NCBI GenBank assembly: GCA_017509255.1
Contig: JAFWQA010000001.1
Coordinates: 186,001-250,000 of the forward strand
Length of the DNA: 64,000 nucleotides
Direction of reading: 5' to 3'
Source: Clostridia bacterium
GTDB taxonomy: Bacteria > Bacillota > Clostridia > Christensenellales > Aristaeellaceae
Shown: positions 43,164-51,997 of the stretch, piece after piece
Layout of the letters: every line of letters starts with the position of its first letter
Numbering within the stretch: position 1 is the stretch's first letter
Translations under genes and position numbers: made by a program
Notes under the pieces: model-generated
Told to the model about the DNA's origin: nothing
The model's input: only the letters and a program-made list of their open reading frames with translations
Databases searched by the model: none

Positions 43164-44276
43164 ATGAAATACACGCTTCAGGTTTTTTCGGGACCGTGGC
43201 ACGCAGCCGGTGAATCACCGGAGAAAACGGTCCGGCGGATCGGGGAAATATGCAGCCGGATCCCGGTGGAACGCGTGATCGTCGGATGGAGGACAGATCC
43301 GGCCTTTTACAGGATGTTGGGTTCCCGGCTCCGCCGGGCGGGGATCGAAATGCTGCTCTGGCTTCCGGTTTTTACGGAGGTCCGGGAAATGACGGATACG
43401 GAAGAGGCGCTGGACCTTTCCGGGCGGAGGATCGTCCTGCCGGCGGAGCAGGCGGAAACGGCCTTTGCCTTTGACTGCCCGTCCTCCCGCAAAAACATCC
43501 GGGCAGTCGGGGACATTTATGAAAAATACTTTGCTTCCTGCGGTTTTGACGGGGTTTTCCTGGACCGCATCAGGGGGCAGTCCTTTGCTGCCGGAGTGCC
43601 CGGGGTGCTCAGCTGCGGCTGTGAACGCTGCAGGGAGGCATACCGGAGAAAAGGCGTGGATACGGACGCGGTATGGAAACAGTACGAAAAGCTGAAGGAT
43701 TCCTTTTTTGATATTACGTCATACCCGATGAACGGGCAGTTTATCCTGAAGGATCCTCAGGCGCAGCGGTTCTTTGAGGCCAGGGAAGAGATCGTCGCGG
43801 AAGCAGCCGGGGAGCTCTGCCGATATTTTAGGGAGAAAGGCCTGACCGTGGGGCTGGACCTGTTCGCGCCGTATGTCAGCCGGCTCGCCGGCCAGAATTA
43901 TCAACTGACCTCGCGGCATGCGGACTTTGTCAAACCCATGCTGTACAGGAGGACAGAAGCCCCTGCCGGGATCGGGTATGAATACGAGCTCTTCGGACGT
44001 TACGCGCCCGGAGCGCGGGGACGGAGCGGGCTGACGATGGACAGGGCTTTTCTGGACACGCAGCTGGAGGCGCTTTCCGGCCTGCCGTGCAGGGTCTGTC
44101 CGGGGATCGAAGTGAATTACAGCCCGGAAGAGGTCCGGACGGACGCGGATTATGTCACGGAGTCACTGGCTGCGGTCCGGGACCACGGGTTTGAAAGCGC
44201 GGTTCTGAGCTGGGACATACCGGAGGCTCCGGATGCGCATATCGAGGCTGTAGCGGTACTGGAAAGGGGACACTGA
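43164..44276 (+). CDS. putative TIM-barrel protein, glycoside-hydrolase-like, function unknown
   Basis: I cannot assign this 370-residue protein. Its beta-strand pattern reads as a TIM barrel: ERVIVGWRT, EMLLWLPVF, FDGVFLDRIR near 132-141, LTVGLDLFAP near 228-237 and CPGIEVNY. FDGVFLDRIR resembles the strand with the catalytic acid in some alpha-amylase-clan and DUF4015-type putative hydrolases. A CGCERC cluster (about 154-159) lies after the fourth strand and could bind metal. No signal peptide is present. It lies 37 bases after an amidohydrolase gene and is followed by a terminator. Confidence 0.6.
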   Translation: MKYTLQVFSGPWHAAGESPEKTVRRIGEICSRIPVERVIVGWRTDPAFYRMLGSRLRRAGIEMLLWLPVFTEVREMTDTEEALDLSGRRIVLPAEQAETAFAFDCPSSRKNIRAVGDIYEKYFASCGFDGVFLDRIRGQSFAAGVPGVLSCGCERCREAYRRKGVDTDAVWKQYEKLKDSFFDITSYPMNGQFILKDPQAQRFFEAREEIVAEAAGELCRYFREKGLTVGLDLFAPYVSRLAGQNYQLTSRHADFVKPMLYRRTEAPAGIGYEYELFGRYAPGARGRSGLTMDRAFLDTQLEALSGLPCRVCPGIEVNYSPEEVRTDADYVTESLAAVRDHGFESAVLSWDIPEAPDAHIEAVAVLERGH

Positions 44277-44313
44277 CCTGGCTGTCAAGGATCTGTGACA
44301 GACAGAAACAGAC

Positions 44314-44358
44314 AGAAAAAAGGATGCCCGGCCTCCGAAACGGAGGCCGGGCCTTTTA
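44314..44358. terminator. bidirectional intrinsic terminator
   Basis: GCCCGGCCTCC and GGAGGCCGGGC form an 11-bp stem around GAAAC, with AAAAAA upstream and TTTTATTT downstream. Closely related stems occur at 45856 and 54121. Confidence 0.9.
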
Positions 44359-44397
44359 TTTCCTGCAGGGCAGGATCCCGCTCAGCGGGGACCGCGG

Positions 44398-45159
44398 TCA
44401 GAAGTTGAAAATGATCTTTGCCAGAAGCAGCAGGAGGACCAGGATGATCACCGGACGTACGATTTTCGTGCCTTTGGTGATCGCAAGCCCGGATCCGACC
44501 CAGCTCCCGGCCATATTGCAGGCTGCCGCGGCGAGTCCGAGCAGGAACAGGACCTGGCCGTTGAGCAGGTACACCGTCAGGGAAGTGACGTTCGCTGTCA
44601 GATTGATCACCTTGGCGTGCGCGTTGGCGGATCCCACCGTCATCCGGGCAAATACGGTAAAGGCGATGATCAGGAAGGTTCCCGTACCGGGCCCGTAAAA
44701 CCCGTCATACATGCCGATGATGAACGCGAAGGCTGTACAGACGGCCAGCGTTTTCCGGTCGGCTTTGGCCGCGTGCTTTCCCTCGTCCTGAAACAGATGC
44801 CGGTTCAGGACGAAAAAAGCAGCCAGAGGCAGGATGCCCAGCAGGATATATTTCATCACTGTTTCACTGACAGCCAGTGACAGCTGTGCCCCCAGGGAAG
44901 CTCCCAGTATCGCCGCAATGACGGAAGGGACCGCGATCCGGAAGTTCACCAGCCCTTTCCGGATAAAGCGTCCGGTTGCCAGCGCCGTCCCGCAGGAGGA
45001 GGACAGCTTGTTGGTGGCGATCGCTGAATGGATCGGCAGCCCCGCCAGGAGATAGGCCGGCAGGGAGATCAGTCCGCCTCCGCCGCCGATGGCGTCCACC
45101 AATCCTGCCAGAAACAGCATCGGGCAGACGATTACAAACATAAGTGGTGTCAGCTGCAT
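44398..45159 (-). CDS. TSUP-family (TauE/SafE) transporter
   Basis: This 253-residue protein has eight membrane segments and the TSUP pattern: LAGLVDAIGGGGGLISLPAYL at the start and the repeat GMYDGFYGPGTGTF in the second half. Members export sulfite, sulfoacetate or related organosulfur anions. AGAGAAG precedes the ATG. It converges with the gene at 43164 and shares its terminator. Confidence 0.88.
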   Translation of the reverse strand: MQLTPLMFVIVCPMLFLAGLVDAIGGGGGLISLPAYLLAGLPIHSAIATNKLSSSCGTALATGRFIRKGLVNFRIAVPSVIAAILGASLGAQLSLAVSETVMKYILLGILPLAAFFVLNRHLFQDEGKHAAKADRKTLAVCTAFAFIIGMYDGFYGPGTGTFLIIAFTVFARMTVGSANAHAKVINLTANVTSLTVYLLNGQVLFLLGLAAAACNMAGSWVGSGLAITKGTKIVRPVIILVLLLLLAKIIFNF

Positions 45160-45259
45160 ATCTCTTTTCTTCTCTCCCGCATTTGATCTGCTGAGCCCGG
45201 ACCTGCCGCGTACGGCTGCTCATTCATCTGCCGTGAGTTCCTGCCTTTGGATATATTCA

Positions 45260-45706
45260 TCACGCAAGCGTGGCAGCGAGTTCTATCTCGTCCTCATCTT
45301 CATTCCCGGTTGCGGAAAAGCCCCTGCTTTCATACAGCTTTCGGGCGGCGGGATTGTTTTTGCTGCAGGTCAGGGCGACCCTGTCTGAATCGCCGAACGG
45401 CTTTGTTCTGATGTATTGAAGCACCCGGTCAAGGGCTTCGCTTCCGTAGCCCTTTCCCTGCTCCGCCTCATCGATCATCATGTGCCAGATGTCATATTCC
45501 GGAACATCATAGTCATAAATCACCATGACATAGCCGACCATTTTACCGTCCGCATAGATCCCGAACGGCTGGCACTGTTCCCTGTAAACATACGCCTGCG
45601 CAAGGCTGCGGACCGGATGGGAAACGAAAGCCTCCTGTCCCGGCGCCAGCCTGAGATGAAAGGCATCCAGAAAATTATCCTCTGTAATGGGCCTGAGTTC
45701 TGTCAT
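45260..45706 (-). CDS. GNAT-family N-acetyltransferase
   Basis: This 148-residue protein is a compact GNAT domain resembling the spermidine/spermine acetyltransferase group (BltD-like): LRPITEDNF at the start, IWHMMIDEAEQGKGYGSEAL with the acetyl-CoA loop QGKGYG, and NPAARKLYESRGF. The start at 45706 is chosen because a promoter cassette lies just upstream of it, at 45741. Confidence 0.88.
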   Translation of the reverse strand: MTELRPITEDNFLDAFHLRLAPGQEAFVSHPVRSLAQAYVYREQCQPFGIYADGKMVGYVMVIYDYDVPEYDIWHMMIDEAEQGKGYGSEALDRVLQYIRTKPFGDSDRVALTCSKNNPAARKLYESRGFSATGNEDEDEIELAATLA

Positions 45707-45740
45707 CAGTTCCTCCGCAAAACGCGATTGCCGGGCCTGA

Positions 45741-45782
45741 GCCCGGCACCATGATACCACAGCCGCCGTAAAACAGCCATAA
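45741..45782 (-). promoter_or_regulatory. shared promoter cassette, copy 4
   Basis: The minus strand reads TTATGGCTGTTTTACGGC, then GGCTGTGGTATCATGGTGC and CGGGC. The extended -10 box TG-G-TATCAT (45756-45751) is 44 bases before the GNAT start. Confidence 0.7.
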
Positions 45783-45855
45783 CAATCAGAAACTCTTCCG
45801 GGCTTTTTCCTGGCGGCTTTCCGGAAGAGCGGCATACAAAAAACACAGGACAGAA

Positions 45856-45892
45856 ACCGGGCCCGGTCTCCGAAAGGGAGGCCGGGCCCGGT
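45856..45892 (-). terminator. hairpin terminator after the XRE-type gene
   Basis: ACCGGGCCCGGTCTCC pairs with GGGAGGCCGGGCCCGGT around GAAA; on the minus strand the following bases are only partly T-rich, so it is a strong hairpin but a weaker terminator. Confidence 0.6.
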
Positions 45893-45904
45893 CAGCCTGC
45901 AGGA

Positions 45905-46351
45905 TCAAGGCTTCCAGTGCTTCAGCTGGGAAAGCCACCCGTCATACTGCCGGCGTCTGTCTTCCACATCCAGCCCTTCCGGGTTCGGCATATGCTCGAT
46001 CATGAAATTCAGCAGCGCGTCCTTTGTCGGATAGGCGAATTTTCCGTCCGCATAACACCATTTGCAGTAATCTTCGTTGAAGAAGCCGTCCGGCTCTTTG
46101 CTGATGTTTGCGTCCTCACTCAGCGGCATTCCGCAGCACTGGCAGAACAGCTGCCGCGGTGAACCGAGCAGGGTGTTGATGGACACGTCATATTCCCGGG
46201 ACAGGAGTTTCAGCGTTTCCGTGTTAGGCTGAGTCTCGCCGGTTTCCCACCGGCTGACGGCCTGCCGGGTGACCAGAACGCGATCCGCCAGTTCTTCCTG
46301 CGTCAGACTGTGCTTTTCCCTCAGTGTTTTCAGTATCTCGTTGATTGCCAT
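45905..46351 (-). CDS. XRE-family regulator with C-terminal zinc-ribbon domain
   Basis: This 148-residue protein has an N-terminal helix-turn-helix (LREKHSLTQEELADRVLVTRQAVSRWE) and, after residue 70, a domain with CQCCG and CKWC, the 'putative zinc ribbon' seen in many clostridial regulators, followed by MPNPEG. It probably senses a small molecule or metal state; targets are unknown. GGGAGG precedes ATG 46351, and an extended -10 box TGTTATGAT lies just upstream. Confidence 0.87.
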   Translation of the reverse strand: MAINEILKTLREKHSLTQEELADRVLVTRQAVSRWETGETQPNTETLKLLSREYDVSINTLLGSPRQLFCQCCGMPLSEDANISKEPDGFFNEDYCKWCYADGKFAYPTKDALLNFMIEHMPNPEGLDVEDRRRQYDGWLSQLKHWKP

Positions 46352-46451
46352 GGTGAAGCCTCCCTCGTTTGTTTTCACCTGCATCATAACAGCCGGTCCA
46401 CGTCTCCGCAAGCAACTGCCTGTTGCTTTCCCTCACCGGTTTTTCCGGCAG

Positions 46452-47708
46452 TCAGGTCCCCGGAGCAGGACGCAGGATCTTATCCGTTATCGGCCCCTTT
46501 TCTTTTCCGCTGAATCCGCACAGCCCATAGAAGATCATGGCCAGCATTGCCGTGGCGCTCCAGGTCTGCCAGGCGCAGGAGTGCCATTCGACGTATCCGT
46601 CCGTCCCGGCCTCCTGGATGCCTCCGTAGATCCGTCCGTCCTCCGGATGGTAGATCTCCGCGTACTGCGCGTCCCGCACGGCGTGGTGCGCCAGGGAGAA
46701 GAGCTCCTTTTCAAACAGGTCCCTCCTGCCGGCTTTCAGCGCGGCCAGAGCCCAGAACCCCTGAACGTGCGGCCATACAGTGCCTGAGTGGCGCCCGTAG
46801 CCGTATTCCCGGTAGGGGGAGAAAGCCGGCCAGACGCAGGGAATGCCGTGCTCCGTCGTACAGATATGCTCCGTCACGGAACGGGCCTGTTCCGCGTCCG
46901 CAATATCGAACAGGATCGTGAAAGCAAGGCCCAGCCCCTCCTGCGCGCCGCATTCTCCCGCCAGATAGTCGTACAGTCCGGTTTCCGGATTCCAGAAGGA
47001 GCGGTTGACCGCTTCCTTCAGCGCGTCCGCGCGCCGGCGCCACGGTTCTCCGTCTTCGCCCAAAGCTTCCGTCATCCGGGCCAGTACGCGGAAGGCATGC
47101 TCATAGACGCAGTTGGTGGACAGGGCCTTCATGGGGATGCCGGCCCCGACGGGGACACGGTCCTTCGGATGCTCCTCGGCCCAGAACCTGATCCCGGAGC
47201 GCAGGGAAGGATTCCGGTATTTCTCCGGATAGGCGGACACCCCGTCCCCGTATACCGCCGGCCCCCGGAACAGTCCGTCCGCGGGATCGAATTCCTCCCG
47301 CAGGCAGATCTCCACCGTCCGCCGGATCACATCGCAGGCCAGCCGGGCAAACGCTTCGTCCCCGGTCCTGTCCCAGAGCCGCTCCGCTCCCAGCGCCCAG
47401 ATGATCCGGTCCCAGTACTGCCCGCCGATCACCGGCTGCCCGTCCCGCTCCTCCAGCACACAGAGCAGGGTGTTGCGCGCCGTTTCCGGGTCCAGCAGCG
47501 CTCCGGCGAAATACACGTTGATCGCCGCGTCCCGCGTCCACGGCGTATCGTATTCCATTCCGGCCATCAGGCAGGGAGCGGGCTCCTTCAGCAGTCCGGC
47601 CCGGATCCGCCTCGTGTTGACCGTCAGCCCGCCCAGAGCAAGGTGCCAGGCGTGCTCCAGTTCTTCGTTCCCATAGGAAAAATCGGGAATGTCCGCAAGC
47701 ATGCTCAT
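46452..47708 (-). CDS. (alpha/alpha)6-barrel glycoside hydrolase, MGH1/GH63-like
   Basis: This 418-residue protein is a six-hairpin glycosidase: YDTPWTRDAAINVYF near 55-69 carries the typical W-x-R-D, with GGQYWDRIIWALGAERLW, CVYEHAFRVLARMTEAL, RSFWNPETGLYDY, FSPYREYGYGRHSGTVWPHVQGFWALA and a final WHSCAWQTWSATAML. It resembles mannosylglycerate-hydrolase-type and GH63 glucosidases; no signal peptide is present, so it should work inside the cell on a small glucoside or mannoside. ATG 47708 has AAGGA about 11 bases upstream. The membrane-protein gene at 47774 precedes it on the same strand, 65 bases away. Confidence 0.8.
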   Translation of the reverse strand: MSMLADIPDFSYGNEELEHAWHLALGGLTVNTRRIRAGLLKEPAPCLMAGMEYDTPWTRDAAINVYFAGALLDPETARNTLLCVLEERDGQPVIGGQYWDRIIWALGAERLWDRTGDEAFARLACDVIRRTVEICLREEFDPADGLFRGPAVYGDGVSAYPEKYRNPSLRSGIRFWAEEHPKDRVPVGAGIPMKALSTNCVYEHAFRVLARMTEALGEDGEPWRRRADALKEAVNRSFWNPETGLYDYLAGECGAQEGLGLAFTILFDIADAEQARSVTEHICTTEHGIPCVWPAFSPYREYGYGRHSGTVWPHVQGFWALAALKAGRRDLFEKELFSLAHHAVRDAQYAEIYHPEDGRIYGGIQEAGTDGYVEWHSCAWQTWSATAMLAMIFYGLCGFSGKEKGPITDKILRPAPGT

Positions 47709-47773
47709 GGTTGTTTCCGTCCTTCCGGTTTTCAGATCTTCTCCGCCCGGCGGGTTCACCCAGCCGGTTCATA

Positions 47774-48436
47774 TCAGTCCGTGTCTGCTCCCGGTACGGG
47801 TTTTCTGACGGCGGACAGGAAGGCCAGGATCATCAGAATGTAACAGACCGTTTTCGGAAGCATCAGCATGCCCAGAATCGGCAGGACACCCGCTGCCACC
47901 GCCACCGGGACATAGAACAGGAAGGACAGGCAGATGCAGAGCCACAGGAAGCGGAAGCTCCTGTCGTCCTTTCTTTTCCGGAAGTAAAGCAGGCAGATCA
48001 CCGCACCCAGCAGAACGAAGGGGATATTCCGGAGGATCCCCCAGGTCATGTCTGAACTGTTCTGAGCCCAGCCGTTCTGCGGAAACAGGCACAGCACCGC
48101 CCGCAGGACAGCCGATCCCCAGACGCACCACGTCAGGGAACGCGGCTTTTCTTCGTGATAATATCCCGCCCAGATCTCATAGAGCAGCACATAGAATACA
48201 GTCATGGTCAGGGAAGTGACGAGCTTCCCGATGCCCAGCGCGGCGTTCAGATCCGCGTCCGTGAAATAGTTCAGCACGCGGGGGACCAGATGAAAAGCGT
48301 CTCCGCATCCCAGGATCAGGGCGGCCGCACCCATCTGCTTTTCGACGGTGTTCCGCGCCCTGCGCAGGATCAGGCAGCCTGTGGTGACCGCGAACAGCAG
48401 GTACAGAATATCAAATGCGGATTCGCCGTATTTCAT
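47774..48436 (-). CDS. integral membrane protein of unknown function, seven segments
   Basis: This 220-residue protein has about seven membrane segments with a polar first segment (YGESAFDILYLLF), a GDAFHLVPR motif near 47-55 and basic cytoplasmic loops. The layout recalls the seven-helix YhhN/TMEM86 or 7TM sensor-like proteins, but I cannot name a family with confidence. GGGAGG lies upstream of the ATG, and a promoter cassette lies 41 bases before it. It probably shares a transcript with the glycosidase gene that follows. Confidence 0.7.
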   Translation of the reverse strand: MKYGESAFDILYLLFAVTTGCLILRRARNTVEKQMGAAALILGCGDAFHLVPRVLNYFTDADLNAALGIGKLVTSLTMTVFYVLLYEIWAGYYHEEKPRSLTWCVWGSAVLRAVLCLFPQNGWAQNSSDMTWGILRNIPFVLLGAVICLLYFRKRKDDRSFRFLWLCICLSFLFYVPVAVAAGVLPILGMLMLPKTVCYILMILAFLSAVRKPVPGADTD

Positions 48437-48477
48437 GTTTCCGTCCTCCCTTTATGTCAGCTCAAAGTGTAATACAA

Positions 48478-48509
48478 CTATACCACAGCTGCATAAAAAG
48501 AACCATAAC
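48478..48509 (-). promoter_or_regulatory. shared promoter cassette, copy 5
   Basis: The minus strand reads TTATGGTTCTTTTTATGC, then AGCTGTGGTATAGT. The extended -10 box TG-G-TATAGT (48483-48478) is 41 bases before the membrane-protein start. This copy differs from the others in the middle section. Confidence 0.6.
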
Positions 48510-48567
48510 GATCACTCTTTTCATTCTGCCGGTAACGCCGCACCCTTGAGCGCGGCGTTTCAGGCGC

Positions 48568-48597
48568 AAAAAAAGGGCTGCAGTCAGACTGCAGCCC
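48568..48597 (-). terminator. intrinsic terminator of the secreted-protein gene
   Basis: GGGCTGCAGTC, one loop base and GACTGCAGCCC form a near-perfect stem, followed on the minus strand by seven T. Confidence 0.88.
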
Positions 48598-48614
48598 GGG
48601 AGCAACCAAAGAGA

Positions 48615-49172
48615 TCACTGCTGAGCAACTACAGCAACGGCTTCGTCATAGGTGAGCAGGGAAGCCATCATGATGGAGGCAAGCATGTCCATACCTTCGG
48701 CGGAAGCCGGAGAGAAGGCAAAAGCCATGCCGGTTCCGTCATCATATACGCTGATGGCGGTCAGCTGGTCGGCGTCCGTGTTGGTATAGGTAACCATCTC
48801 ATAGCCGTTCACGATGACGACCTCGGCGTCTTCATAGCCCAGAACGTGCAGGGCATCCACAAAAGACGCGGCATCGGTGGCGCCTTCGGGGAGGTCAATG
48901 CTCATGATCACAAACTGGACAGTGCCGTCCTCGGAGTAGAAATAGGACAGAACGCCCTGTTCGGCGTACTCATCCGTCATTTCACCTTCCACAAAACCGG
49001 CGGGAAGATAGAAGCCGGCGTTCCACTCTTCATTCGCGACCCATTCGCCGTTCAGCTCAAGCTGTTCAGCAAGACCGGCGAAGTCTTCCCAGTTTACTTC
49101 CGCATCAGCCGCAGCAATACCGCAGCAAACCATCATGCACAGAGCCATCATCAGAGCAACAATTTTCTTCAT
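48615..49172 (-). CDS. small secreted protein of unknown function (paralogue of 31871-32398)
   Basis: This 185-residue protein has a signal peptide (1-22) and is acidic. Recognisable family points are LPAGFVEGEMTDEYAEQG (residues about 56-73), YFYSEDGTVQFVIM, an A-A-S-F-V-D-A-L and LGY segment, VIVNGYEMVTY and a final ASIMMASLLTYDEA. The protein at 31871 has the same order of features. It has its own sigma-A promoter and terminator, so it is a single-gene unit and could be well expressed. Its function is unknown. Confidence 0.75.
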   Translation of the reverse strand: MKKIVALMMALCMMVCCGIAAADAEVNWEDFAGLAEQLELNGEWVANEEWNAGFYLPAGFVEGEMTDEYAEQGVLSYFYSEDGTVQFVIMSIDLPEGATDAASFVDALHVLGYEDAEVVIVNGYEMVTYTNTDADQLTAISVYDDGTGMAFAFSPASAEGMDMLASIMMASLLTYDEAVAVVAQQ

Positions 49173-49197
49173 GAACCTTAACCTTCCTTTCTGTTAT

Positions 49198-49247
49198 GTA
49201 CGAAAACGTACGGTGTGCATTATACAACAACCACCTTATATTGTCTA
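49198..49247 (-). promoter_or_regulatory. promoter and inverted repeat of the secreted-protein gene
   Basis: On the minus strand TAGACA (49247-49242) and TATAAT (49224-49219) are 17 bases apart. At the predicted start lies GTACG-AAAA-CGTAC (49198-49211), a candidate operator or leader hairpin. Confidence 0.7.
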
Positions 49248-49372
49248 CTGTGGATATTGCCAAATGCCGCAGCGTTTGCTGTCAAAACTTGCTTTGTCCG
49301 TATGGAAGGAGTCAATTCCATTTTGCTGGCTCTGCCTGAAAAAAGCGGCCGGAAAGATAGGATATCGGGATC

Positions 49373-50167
49373 TCAGTAATCTCCGATCATTTCCATTGCT
49401 GCGACGCACCGCAGCAGTTCCCGGTCGATCCGGTCCCTTCCGTAAGCATCCATAAAACGTTCTGTCCAGCGGGCTGTGCCGAGATTGTAATTCAGCGTCC
49501 AGATTCCCCACAGAATGTCTATGTGCCTGTCGGATATGCCGCCGGCTCCGACGTCAATGAAACCGGAGAAACGCCAGTTGTCCAGGATAATATTGGGAAG
49601 GCAGTAATCCCCGTGGATCAGCACTTCCTTTTTCAGGCAGGGCAGGCCGCGTTGCGCGGTCTGCCAGGCTTCCTCCCGGGAGGCAAACTCCCACAGGCCG
49701 CGGAACAGATCCGGCTCATATTTGCCGTGTTCATGGCCGGAAAGGACCAGAGCCCTGTAGGAATCAAGCCTGTCCTTCACGGGACAGTCATCCGCCCGGA
49801 TCTCGTGAAGCCTTCTCAGCTGCACCGCGGCAGTATCGCACAGTTTTTCGGGTTCAGTCAGATACATCGGGTGTGTGCAGTCCTCGCCGGGGATGCGGTG
49901 TGTCAGGAGATAATCGTATTCACCGGCGCTGACATAGGACAGGACTTCCGCAGACAGGCCCAGGGAATGATAATAGGCGGTCATCTCCGCTTCCGTTTTC
50001 AGCTTTCCCGCAGCATATCTTTTCAGAAACAGGCCGCCGTTCCGGTCAATATAAAAGACCCGCGCATCTTCAGAGCAGCTGCTGTCGAACACGGCGGCGT
50101 CCTGAAGGAACGGCCGGAGCTCTTCGGGAAACTGCGCGGGATCCAATGCGATTCTGGTTCGGTTCAT
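49373..50167 (-). CDS. APH(3')-type aminoglycoside phosphotransferase family protein
   Basis: This 264-residue protein has the length and motifs of APH(3') enzymes: Lys49 in GLFLKRY, the catalytic loop HGDYCLPN with Asp187 and Asn192, and the metal Asp205 in FIDVGAGG with DRHIDI after it. Such kinases phosphorylate kanamycin and neomycin-like drugs; distant members act on other small alcohols, so resistance must be tested. It lies among other drug-modifying-enzyme-like genes (54209, 57405). Intergenic 49248-49372 shows nothing notable. Confidence 0.8.
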   Translation of the reverse strand: MNRTRIALDPAQFPEELRPFLQDAAVFDSSCSEDARVFYIDRNGGLFLKRYAAGKLKTEAEMTAYYHSLGLSAEVLSYVSAGEYDYLLTHRIPGEDCTHPMYLTEPEKLCDTAAVQLRRLHEIRADDCPVKDRLDSYRALVLSGHEHGKYEPDLFRGLWEFASREEAWQTAQRGLPCLKKEVLIHGDYCLPNIILDNWRFSGFIDVGAGGISDRHIDILWGIWTLNYNLGTARWTERFMDAYGRDRIDRELLRCVAAMEMIGDY

Positions 50168-50256
50168 ATCTTTCCCTTTCTGTATAGCAGTGACGGCGGA
50201 AATATCCTCTGACCGGGTGTTTTACGGATCGTTTACCTCCCGAATGCCGGAATTCT

Positions 50257-50973
50257 TTACAGCAAAACGGTATCGCCGTCGGAGGAGATCTGCGTCATCA
50301 GGCCGTCCCGGATGATGTATGCTTCGCCCCTCAGCTCTTCCTTTCCCGGCCCGATGAACAGGTAGCTCCCGTCCGGAATGGCATAAAAGGTCCGGCTCAC
50401 GCTGTCCGGGCAGGCGATATCGGCATATATCCGCATACCGTCCAGTACGTCATCCCTGTTTTCCTGATAATGGGGAAGCAGCATGGTCTTCGTCAGGTTT
50501 AAGCCGGTCAAAAACCGCCGGTAGTCCGGATCAACGGCTTCCCCCTCTTCTTCCGGCATGGAATATACGACGTCCGCGCTGTTCATGCTTCCGGCGCTGA
50601 TGCCGATGACGACCCCTTCATAGCTTTTCATCAGGCCGCGCAGGCGGATCCTCCGGAAAAAACGGTTCTGTGTGGGGACGTGTCCGCCTGAAAGGATCAA
50701 AAGGTTTGATTTCCGGATAAGCTCCGCCGCCTGCATTTCGTTTCTGCTGTCCAGGGTCTCCCAGCTCTCAAACAGGAATCCGGCTTTTTCAAAACAGCCT
50801 CTCATCAGGGCAGCATAAAAGTCGGTCATTTTCCATCCGTCCGGATCGGAACTGACGGTCAGCGCACGGCACGGGCGCGGGAAATGCAGCCGCAATTCCT
50901 CCGCAAAGTGATTGGCGGTATTCAGTTCTCCGGTATTGGGATCGTCTGCCCTGCTTGTCAGAAAGCAAATCAT
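50257..50973 (-). CDS. peptidase S51-family protein
   Basis: This 238-residue protein has the S51 (dipeptidase E/cyanophycinase) plan: LLILSGGHVPTQN near 91-103, the nucleophile Ser126 in GISAGSMN, and an LPHYQEN segment near 170 with the likely catalytic His. It should cleave an acidic dipeptide or act as a related amidase inside the cell. It is a single gene in a series of minus-strand units. Confidence 0.82.
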   Translation of the reverse strand: MICFLTSRADDPNTGELNTANHFAEELRLHFPRPCRALTVSSDPDGWKMTDFYAALMRGCFEKAGFLFESWETLDSRNEMQAAELIRKSNLLILSGGHVPTQNRFFRRIRLRGLMKSYEGVVIGISAGSMNSADVVYSMPEEEGEAVDPDYRRFLTGLNLTKTMLLPHYQENRDDVLDGMRIYADIACPDSVSRTFYAIPDGSYLFIGPGKEELRGEAYIIRDGLMTQISSDGDTVLL

Positions 50974-51012
50974 GTGTCAGCCTCCGCTCATATACCCATG
51001 ACAAACCCGGGT

Positions 51013-51501
51013 TCAATAATCAAAGGTGTTCCGGCCGACTTTCATTTGCGTTGTCAGCTTTTCGTCCCGGTACGGTTTTCTGATCTCGATCATATTCAGG
51101 ACTGTATAGCCCTTGGAACGAAGGAACCGGATCATCCCTTCATTGTTCGGGTGGACATAATTGAACACCGTGTCTTCGCCCATGGATCGGGAGATTTCCT
51201 CGGCCTTCTCAAACAGTTGGGCAGCGACGCCCTTTCGCCTGAATTCCGGCCGGACATAAATATGCTCGACCCAAAGGCAGGGCTTATCGATCCTGCAGAC
51301 GATGTATCCCGCCAATTCACCGCCCTCTTCAGCGGCAAAGACCGGATAACCCGATGACAGAAATTCCAGTATTTCTTCGCGCCCGGCATCCACATCCGGC
51401 TCCGAAACAATGCCGTTCAATGAACGAAGAAAAACACGGAACGCGGCAACCAGCGGCGCGACCCGGCCAGCCGCTGTTTCATCAATTGTGATAATACTCA
51501 T
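51013..51501 (-). CDS. GNAT-family N-acetyltransferase
   Basis: This 162-residue GNAT domain has LWVEHIYVRPEFRRKGVAAQLF with the acetyl-CoA loop RRKGVA, and NEGMIRFLRSKGY near the C-terminus. It starts with a short extra helix. The substrate is unknown. It is 39 bases downstream in sequence from the S51 gene end and on the same strand. Confidence 0.86.
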   Translation of the reverse strand: MSIITIDETAAGRVAPLVAAFRVFLRSLNGIVSEPDVDAGREEILEFLSSGYPVFAAEEGGELAGYIVCRIDKPCLWVEHIYVRPEFRRKGVAAQLFEKAEEISRSMGEDTVFNYVHPNNEGMIRFLRSKGYTVLNMIEIRKPYRDEKLTTQMKVGRNTFDY

Positions 51502-51529
51502 TTTTCCCTCCGGATCCGTACAGGGCGGA

Positions 51530-51949
51530 TCATTCCAGGCTGAAGCTTTCCGTTTTCAGATCCTGATAGTATCTTCCGCGGGAAGCCGTGAAACGCAGAA
51601 CACAATAATCCGGGTCCGTGACGCCTTTTTTGTAAAACAGCGTATCTCCTTTTTTCCAGATCATTCCTTTGGTTTCCTGATCTGTCAGCACTTCCATTTT
51701 CCCTGTCAGCATGACCCCGGTATACCTGAATAAGCCTTTACGGAAAAAGTAGATGCAGGCATTGGGATTGTTCCGGTACTGTCTGACCCTCATGGATGAA
51801 GTATTGGTGGAAAAGTAGAAGGTCTTCAGCCCGATCCGCTTTCTCGGTTTCAGCATAGCTTTGATATTGGGATAGTTTTCCTCATCGATCGAGCAGATCA
51901 GGCTGACTTTCTGTCTGCCGATAAACCTTTCAATTCTGTTCAGATCCAT
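51530..51949 (-). CDS. pyridoxamine 5'-phosphate oxidase-like flavin/heme-binding protein
   Basis: This 139-residue protein is a split-barrel of the PPOx class: KVSLICSIDEENYPNIKAML, then TFYFSTNTSSMRVRQYRNNPNACIYF and VMLTGKMEVL. Single-domain members bind FMN, F420 or heme and are often general stress proteins. ATG 51949 is preferred because GGGAGG is 7 bases upstream. The function cannot be told further. Confidence 0.82.
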   Translation of the reverse strand: MDLNRIERFIGRQKVSLICSIDEENYPNIKAMLKPRKRIGLKTFYFSTNTSSMRVRQYRNNPNACIYFFRKGLFRYTGVMLTGKMEVLTDQETKGMIWKKGDTLFYKKGVTDPDYCVLRFTASRGRYYQDLKTESFSLE

Positions 51950-51997
51950 CCGCACGCCTCCCCGGGTCCCGGGCTTTTTCCCGGCCTGTAATAAATG

